Source of the DNA: Karstenula rhodostoma CBS 690.94
Lineage: Eukaryota > Ascomycota > Dothideomycetes > Pleosporales > Didymosphaeriaceae
Direction of reading: 5' to 3'
Assembly (NCBI GenBank): GCA_010093485.1
Contig: MU001509.1
Location: forward strand, 676,256-740,255
DNA: 64,000 nt
Shown: one piece after another, positions 57,636 through 64,000 of the stretch
Layout of the letters: every line of letters starts with the position of its first letter
Numbering within the stretch: the first letter of the stretch is position 1
The notes under the pieces: generated by a model
Database searches by the model: none
Seen by the model: the letters and a program-made list of their open reading frames with translations, nothing else
What the model was told of the DNA's origin: nothing
Program-made: the position numbers and the translations under genes

Positions 57636-58460
57636 TTTCAAGCAGATGCGCCGTTGGATAACCTCGGAAGACGCCGAGGTCTGGATTTCGCACTTCGTAC
57701 CAAGGGAACGCTGAGAGCTCTCGGCCGCGCAAACACCAATAGCTCGGGCAAGGTCCGAGTAGAGGTGCGCTGTGTGGGTATCGTCGCGGGGTAAAGAGAC
57801 CCGTCCGAGGCAAGAAGATGAGCTTTGATGCGACGGCAGGTAGCAAGTCACGTCACCCAGTTGTTGTATGGGTGCTCTGCCGAGTACGAGGAGGAGTTAC
57901 CGGTTCGGCTAATACCCCACAGTCAGGACAGGAGGAACGGCAGGACAGGCAGGTCGCAGGACGGACGACCTTTGATGAAGCTTTATTGCGCCGTCGGGGC
58001 TTGTTGCGCGTCTCCGAACGAGCTGTACAGTCATCACGCGACGGCTGGTGACGGATGAGGGACGTGGGGCCCCGTTGGAGGCAGGTCGCGTTGCGACCCA
58101 AGCGTGACGATATCGGCGACAGGCTACACAGTACAGCCATCTCGACGACGTTCGCAGACACAAAGCAAGAACTCAGACCGTAGTCGCGTCAGGGGACCCG
58201 GTACGGGATCTAAGCGTTCTTAAGTCAGGCACAACACGCTGCCCTGCATGCTGTCTCGGACACGCGTTTTCACTCGTCAGCGCATCCACCCGGCGCAGAC
58301 GGAGACAGGGCGCCACCGTGTAACGTAAATTGGTCGTCACTGGCCGCATGGTCTGGATGTGGACTGTGTAATGACTTTAGAGAGTCGATAGTCGATGCTT
58401 GTTGCAACGCCCACCCGGTTCTCTCCAGCAACCGAGCATCGCCACGACTCTGGCTAACAA
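57636..58460. other. Intergenic region, nothing recognised
   Basis: Between the isocitrate dehydrogenase start and the stop of the minus-strand phosphatase gene. No gene, RNA or repeat was recognised. Confidence 0.5.
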
Positions 58461-59647
58461 CTACACACCCACAGGAGGTTCCTTGCACATCGGGGGTGCT
58501 TTGCTCGGCTCCTTGGGCGGCTTGCTTCTGGGTCCTTCTACCCTTTTGGCTTTGACTAGCACTGGGATGACTCCGCCTGTCTGCAATGCGAATGTCCTAT
58601 GCCCAATGGCCGCCAAGATGCTCCCAATAGCACCCGAGTGGCTTGTCAATGAGAGACAAACTCCATCGTCGTTGTCGAAGATATCGTCCAACAATTGAGA
58701 CAGACGATACTGCCGAGCTGACCGAGGTTCGCGGTAGTCCGCTTCCCAGAGAACATCAGGCTCGGAGAAGTTCGGTTCCAACGTGACATGCGGGAACGTC
58801 TTGACGATATGAGAAGCTGTGCTTCGGCGGTCGCATGTGTGAACTCCCAGGGCTTCTCTCACGAGCTATTCGACAGTTAATGCTGCTCCATATCAACGGA
58901 TGCGTGGAGTCAAACCTCCTTGATGTATGGTCGATACTGCTTGTCGTGCGGCAGATCTAGTCCTTTGAAGCTCAGGTCGGCCGTCTCAATGGTTCTTGTC
59001 AACGGGCTGACGTAGTACGTCTCCGGCGGTGGGATTCCCTTGGGAAGCAGCTTTTGCCACAAACCATGCACGTCTTTCGCCTGGCCCTGGCCAACCTCAG
59101 TGAGAAGGGCATCGGACCAAGTGACGTCGCCTACACCATCAAGCATGGACCAGTAGCACTGGTGAGTCAGTATCAGGAGTAAGGCCGGGGAAAATGAAGG
59201 CAACGTACATCCCAAGCCTTAGTCCCATACTTGCTTTCCGCGACATTGTGAAACCCCTGTCCATGTCTCCCTAAGAAGAGCACTTTGACGCTCTCCCCCA
59301 CTGCACTCTTCTCGTTCAAGTCCCTGACGAACTTTTCGAACCTGCGCCACTGTCCCTGTCCTTGATCTTTTCCAGCATCTGTATCGGTGTCATACTTTCG
59401 CTCCAGGAGCCCGAACTCTTCTTTGATCTTGTCTTCATGAGCTAACAAGCCTCTTGACGGCAATTGGACGTACAAAATCGAATTTAGAGTCGTCGGTTGA
59501 ATCCTCGCTTTGCGCGAAGTAGCCCTTCAGTGTCTCGAACTCGTAATGAAAGCTCTTCGGCGAATCCGACGCGGAGGTGGACATCTTCTCTTGCGTCCAG
59601 AAGAAGAATAAAGCGAAGGTGAAGACGAACAAGCAGGCTCTATGCAT
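58461..59647 (-). CDS. Histidine phosphatase (phosphoglycerate-mutase-like) with N-terminal hydrophobic segment
   Basis: Exons are 59474-59647, 59209-59427, 58916-59158 and 58461-58865, giving 346 residues. The catalytic motif is LFLGRHGQGFHN. Further family blocks are VSPLTRTIETA, LVREALGVHTCDRRS and the second histidine in LTSHSGAIGSIL. This is the fungal branch that includes yeast PMU1-type proteins. The first exon begins with MHRACLFVFTFALFFFW, a signal peptide or membrane anchor, so the enzyme may act in the secretory pathway or outside; starting at the next methionine (MSTSASDS) would make it cytosolic. The intron at 58866-58915 has a weak donor (GTTTGA), but splicing restores the conserved REALG block. 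The substrate is unknown. It is only distantly similar to the other phosphatase at 37483. Confidence 0.88.
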
Positions 59648-60190
59648 AATTCATAAGGATCGTTGCGGTATCTAAGAATGTCGACGGGCGCTTACATAGG
59701 TGTAGTGATCGTGAAATTGAGATAGGGATGCTTTGTGTTGCGATACTGGATCCGCATCACAGGCTTGTAGAAGATGGGTTTGCAGCTTTGACTGCCGTTC
59801 AAATAGAGTTGCCACGTGAAATGCGAGAGGCAGCCGCGATGGTGAGCAAAGTTGGAAAACACGCCCCACCAAATGCAGGTAGCCAATCAAAAGCCGATCT
59901 CACATGGAAGATGTCTCCCCAACAGTACCCAGGCAGCGTTGGCTGCGCGCGTCGACATAGAGTACTTCTCGAGACATCTCGAGCTGGTTCAAACAATGAA
60001 TTGTAACCGTTGGATATTTGTTAGGCAAAAAATCAGGCAAAATTCGAATAGACTGCATTAAGCTTTTCGTCTACACATACACTCTACTGAGCGACCTTGC
60101 ACAATGACCCTCCATTCCAAGATGTGAGCAAATGACCCTAGGCACCGAACGCCGTTCCATGCATCCATCATCCATCGCTGTCCATGCCTT
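59648..60190. other. Intergenic region, nothing recognised
   Basis: Between the start of the phosphatase gene and the stop of the eIF3i gene. Nothing was recognised. Confidence 0.5.
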
Positions 60191-61308
60191 TTACAGGTTC
60201 GCCAGCTCCTGTGCCTTTTCCCTCTCCACCTCGTACATGAAGTCGAAGTAGCCCTTGTCGAAGTGGTGCACACGAACGTAACCATCCTCTCCGCCGCTGC
60301 AATATCCTGTGCCCTGCGGGTGGACCGCGACGTAGTTGAGCGGACCGAAGTGACCCCTCACGCGGCCAATCTCCTCCATGAAGATCTTGTGGTAAAAACG
60401 GGCTTCGAACTTTCCTTGACGGGCGCTGGTAGTAGTAACATCCATGGCGGCTTGGCCACCGCCGAGGATTACGTAGTCCTTGATAGGTGTGATGGCGGCG
60501 CTGTTGAGGGGCGTGTCGGCGACGTAGGTCTTGAGCACTTCGATGCTGTCGGCGGCGGAGATCTTTGCCGTTTTGTCCTTGGAAGCAGTGATGAAGTATG
60601 TGCGGTCCTGGGACCACTGGAGATCGGTGACTGTCAAGGTTAGCAGTATCCAAATACACAAGCCGTGATAACGTACTCAGCGCATCTGCCTCGTGGACTT
60701 GGGTGTTGTAGAGCAGCTCTCCGTTCTTGGCGTCGAATTGCGAAACGCTGCCGTCTTCGTGTCCAGCGATGATGTAGTGCGCTAGGTAGCTGAAGCCTGC
60801 AACCGTGGGCTTGCTATCCTCGCAGACTATTCTCAAAACGTGCTCATCTGACTGCTGTGCCTCGATGTCGGGGTTGATCTCGTAGACATAGATCATACCG
60901 AGATGGCCGGATCGCTTCTCAGTAACACCAAGCAGCTGCCGGCCGTCTGCCGAGAACTCCACGCGCTTTATCGAGGTGGCGAAGTCCCAGGTCTTCAGCA
61001 GCTTGCCCGACTTGACCTCCCATAGCCGCATCGTGTTGTCGGCGCCGCCGGTCGCGAGGAGGGTGGAAGTGGGGTCGACGTCAACGGTCCAGAGCGCACC
61101 CTGGTGGCCGTGGTAGGTTCCTAACCGTTCACCGTTGTGGGAGTCTGCTTCCTGTAAGCAACTGCACGTAGCGCTGTCGCAGCCGGGGTCACTAACACCA
61201 TGCGCACACGACGTGGTCCTTGGATACTGAGAAAATGATGTCGCCATCGGGGTTGTATTTGACCTGGGTGAGCGCGCGCTCGTGCCCGGAGAGCAATATG
61301 GGTCTCAT
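60191..61308 (-). CDS. TIF34: Translation initiation factor eIF3 subunit i (TIF34), WD40 propeller
   Basis: Subunit i of the eIF3 complex helps recruit mRNA and the initiator tRNA to the 40S ribosome in the cytoplasm. Exons are 61197-61308, 60677-61144 and 60191-60630, giving 339 residues, the usual eIF3i length. The start [19 protein letters not shown] and the spliced [15 protein letters not shown] are diagnostic. Further blades are [54 protein letters not shown] and [25 protein letters not shown]. The first intron uses donor GTTAGT and an acceptor (GAAGCAG) six bases beyond an equally good ACAG; only the second keeps the conserved frame. Confidence 0.95.
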
Positions 61309-62187
61309 CTTGTATGCTGTTGTGGAGAAGGAGAGTTCGGATCGATGTGGCGGCGGGGAGACGGTTTTGTGAAATTTCGCAAGTGAGTCTGCTCATAATG
61401 CGGATGGTGTTCGTGGAAGTGGGCTGGTTAGCGCCGCCCGAATGCGGCCTAGGTCACGGCTGTCCCGCATCAATCCACCGGGGTACAATCACTTCGACTC
61501 ATTCCCTCCCTCGTTCGTTGGAGCGCGCATCTTGCCGTGGACCTGAGTGTGTGAGTCACAGCGAAGCTGGGTCGTTCGATGGATTCAGGCATGGTCATGG
61601 ACATCTGCCGCAATAGCATGCCGTGCAAACCGTCTGAACACCTCCAGAACTTCTGCCAAATACGCTCGGTGAGACTGCGCGGCTCACTATATACCAAGAA
61701 TAATCTAAAATCTTCAAACTCGCGCCAGACAGCTCCGGACTAATCTTCTTATCTACATCACACAGCTTTGAATTGCTGAAAAGATTCAACTGTATGGTAC
61801 CGCGTCAGTGGTTGAAAGCTGCTCGACAAACTCACTAGAACTGTCGCTCATGTCTTCCTTTCAAATGTGTTCAAGTCTTCCCTCTTTGTGTTGTTTTGCG
61901 CACGAAATCAACAGGAGAGACGGCAGTTGCATGGGATATGTATGCCCTATCCTAGTTCAACGTGTAACATGAGTATTCCCACGGTACTATACAAGTGAAG
62001 CACTTTATAGACATCAATGGCACTTTGTACAGCTTGCCTTCACCAAGATACAGGCCCACGCTGTCCGTTTGCTGGTCCATCTTACCCGTGGCAGGCGCGC
62101 CTTCCCAAACAAACGCCGCTCCCATCGATCTCAACACCACACTCCACTCTCACACCTCGCAATCGCAACGCCAGGAGCTGGTTTGCT
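61309..62187. other. Divergent intergenic region, nothing recognised
   Basis: Separates the start of eIF3i (minus) from the start of the SH3 protein gene (plus), so it holds two promoters. No specific site is claimed. Confidence 0.5.
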
Positions 62188-63845
62188 ATGGCGCTCACAA
62201 ACCCGGCCCAGGTCGTCGACATCTCGGCGGCGCTCACGGCACTCGAGCCGCTCGGTGCTGACCAGTATTGCATCGCATTTGGTCCTGGCGCCACGCAGTT
62301 CTGTGCCACGCCCAACGGCTACTCGACGTAAGTACATATGTTTTGAGAAAGCACCATCCCCTTTATTGATATGCGTTATCATGGCAGCACTCAACTGCCG
62401 CGTAAAGTTGTCAAGGATTTGTTAGGCGGCCAGCTCAGGAAGGTGCTTCACGCCTCTTTCGGCAGCGACGCCAACTCGTACTTCTTCACCTACGAGAGGA
62501 GAGGTGGAGGCATCACGCATCGAGCTGGGGGTGGTATTCCAACTGGTTTGAAGAGCTTCGTTAATCGCATCTCTTCCGCCTCGAAAGAGCGCGCCTCGTC
62601 TCTACGCGTCCAACTTGGTGCGAATGGATCCTACGTTGCCTGGGCAGGCTCACTCTGGGCATCTCGGAGAATATCCGAAGGTTTGCGCGCTGTCCTTCAT
62701 CATATGAGTTCTACAGACTTCGACGAAACCAATGGCTCCCAAGGAGTGCTGATGTCGGGCACTATTGACAACATAGCTTGGCACGACAACAGCAGCTGGT
62801 ACTTCAAGAACGGGGACGCTTATGCGGAGCTCTGCACGAGCAGAGGCGCGGAACTTCTCAGGGCCGCCTGGGACAACTTGACGCACACGAACTTAGCTGT
62901 GAGGACGCAACTTTCTGCCCGTGGTGCACACATGTGCAGTGAGCTAACGAGCTCAGTACATCGCGATCGATCCACATTCTCCCACGGGTGGAACATTTGC
63001 ATTCTTCGAGAAAGCCCAAGACGGCCGCGAACCAAATTTCGTACTTCGATTCGAACCAGAGGACATCGTATCTCGGCTGCACTCGAAGCGGAATCCTCCT
63101 CCAAGTTATAACCAGGTCATCAATGTCCCAAAGGACTTGGAAGGACTGCAGGTGTTCCAGTGGGCAGTCAGCAGATACACCGGACGATCGCACGCGAGAG
63201 ATTCGTGGGAACTCGAACTGAAGAAGGGTGAGCGAGTCAAGTCTCTGAAATACATGGGAAAGGATTGGTTCCTTGTGGAGAATCAGCGCAGGCAGCATGG
63301 ATGGGTGTAAGCAAACCGTACAGTACAACGTGGATGTGTCTTTCTTGCAGAAGGAATCATTTCTTCTCGCTTAGCTGGGACACACCACCTTGTCTTAACT
63401 CAAACTGACTTTGTAACCGCACCTTAGGCATCGATCTTGGCTGGACTTCCAACAGATGATACCACACGTCGACCCTCGAGAGGCATATGCACGATTCACG
63501 GTCGATGTTGAGAAGATGCTCAAGACGGGCAATATTCGCACCTTCCCGGACCTACCTCGTTACATGAATGCCTGTACCAAGGACATATGTAGCCCTCGGA
63601 AGACGGACCCTCATTGTCTCGGCATCTGCTACCACGATCTACACGAGCTGATGCGCGGTTCTGGCGACTACTGCCTGGACACGCTGAAGATGGAGCGCAA
63701 CAAGTGGCATCCGGACAGATTCGCTCGCTATTGCCATCCAGACCACCGTGAAACTCTCAGGGAGAAAGCGCAGGCACTCTTCGTCTTGTTTGGTGTCCTG
63801 ATGGACATGTTCGAGAACCCTCCGGCGCCCGAGCTAGCTGCCTAG
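62188..63845 (+). CDS. SH3-containing protein with C-terminal WHPDRF motif
   Basis: Exons are 62188-62327, 62388-62898, 62957-63306 and 63428-63845, giving 472 residues in consistent phase. The N-terminal two thirds (AQVVDISAALTALEP, SYVAWAGSLW, SWYFKNGDAYAEL) are not recognised. Residues about 305-345 look like an SH3 fold: DSWELELKKGERV, GKDWFLVENQ and GWVHRSWL, the last created by splicing. A cysteine-containing segment follows (CTKDICSPRK, HCLGICYHDL). The end has ERNKWHPDRFARY and a helix ALFVLFGVLMDM, resembling the WHPDKF motif seen in NFKBIL1-like proteins. SH3 domains bind proline-rich partners. A signalling or cytoskeletal role is inference. Confidence 0.78.
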
Positions 63846-64000
63846 GGAGGTTGGGGAAGTGTCGGAAAATATGTGCATGTCTTCGGGTCGAGGGTTAATC
63901 GAACTATCTGACTGAACACCACGTACATCAAGTACCGGTCAGATGTCATGTTTGAGATAAGGATTGGGTGCAGTCGGGATGAAGGACGTTCCCGCGATGT
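63846..64000. other. 3' flank at window end
   Basis: 155 bp after the last stop codon. Nothing was recognised. Confidence 0.5.

Noticed and set aside
1..64000. tRNA or rRNA genes
   Set aside because: I scanned for the GGTTCGANTCC-type T-arm and paired acceptor stems and saw no convincing candidate; a covariance-model search would be decisive.

Overview
This window is nuclear DNA from a filamentous ascomycete. Genes carry many short introns (43-80 nt, GT..AG, often with a CTGAC/CTAAC-like branch site), intergenic spaces are moderate, and the families are fungal (a giant multimodular NRPS, a HET-domain protein, small secreted proteins, fungal-type histidine phosphatases). A Dothideomycete is my best guess, but that is inference from general character and not from a marker gene.

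Layout. 1-2516 has no convincing gene. 2517-27232 (+) is one very large nonribosomal peptide synthetase gene with 16 proposed exons and about 7,958 residues. Its order is partial C, A1-T1-E1, C1-A2-T2, C2-A3-T3-E2, C3-A4-T4, C4-A5-T5-E3, C5-T6, C6-T7, where T7 has lost its phosphopantetheine serine. A HET-domain gene converges on it (27442-29656, -). Then come an F-box-like gene (30882-32312, +), a five-exon secreted Pro/Arg/Ser-rich repeat protein (32919-34139, -) that no single reading frame shows, a PRKRIP1/DUF1168-type protein (36450-37070, -) divergent from a DET1-like histidine phosphatase (37483-39311, +), a pyroglutamyl peptidase (39822-40596, -), an 838-residue protein of unknown function (41991-44748, +), a MITE-like inverted-repeat element (45230-45428), a small secreted cysteine-containing protein (45628-46246, +), a WD40 protein (46971-48809, +), a disordered Ser/Arg/Asp-rich protein (50276-51277, +), a 783-residue disordered protein (53117-55468, -), NADP-isocitrate dehydrogenase (56031-57635, -), a second histidine phosphatase (58461-59647, -), eIF3 subunit i (60191-61308, -) and an SH3-containing protein (62188-63845, +).

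How they work together. The NRPS has five adenylation domains, with epimerases after modules 1, 3 and 5, so it should make a pentapeptide with D-L-D-L-D residues and probably release it by cyclisation through a terminal C domain. Domain subtypes alternate strictly, so it looks built from three copies of a two-module unit, the last of which lost its second A domain. I see no tailoring enzyme, transporter or regulator next to it inside the window. The right half is mostly housekeeping genes mixed with lineage-specific secreted and disordered proteins. Apart from the NRPS no pathway cluster is evident.
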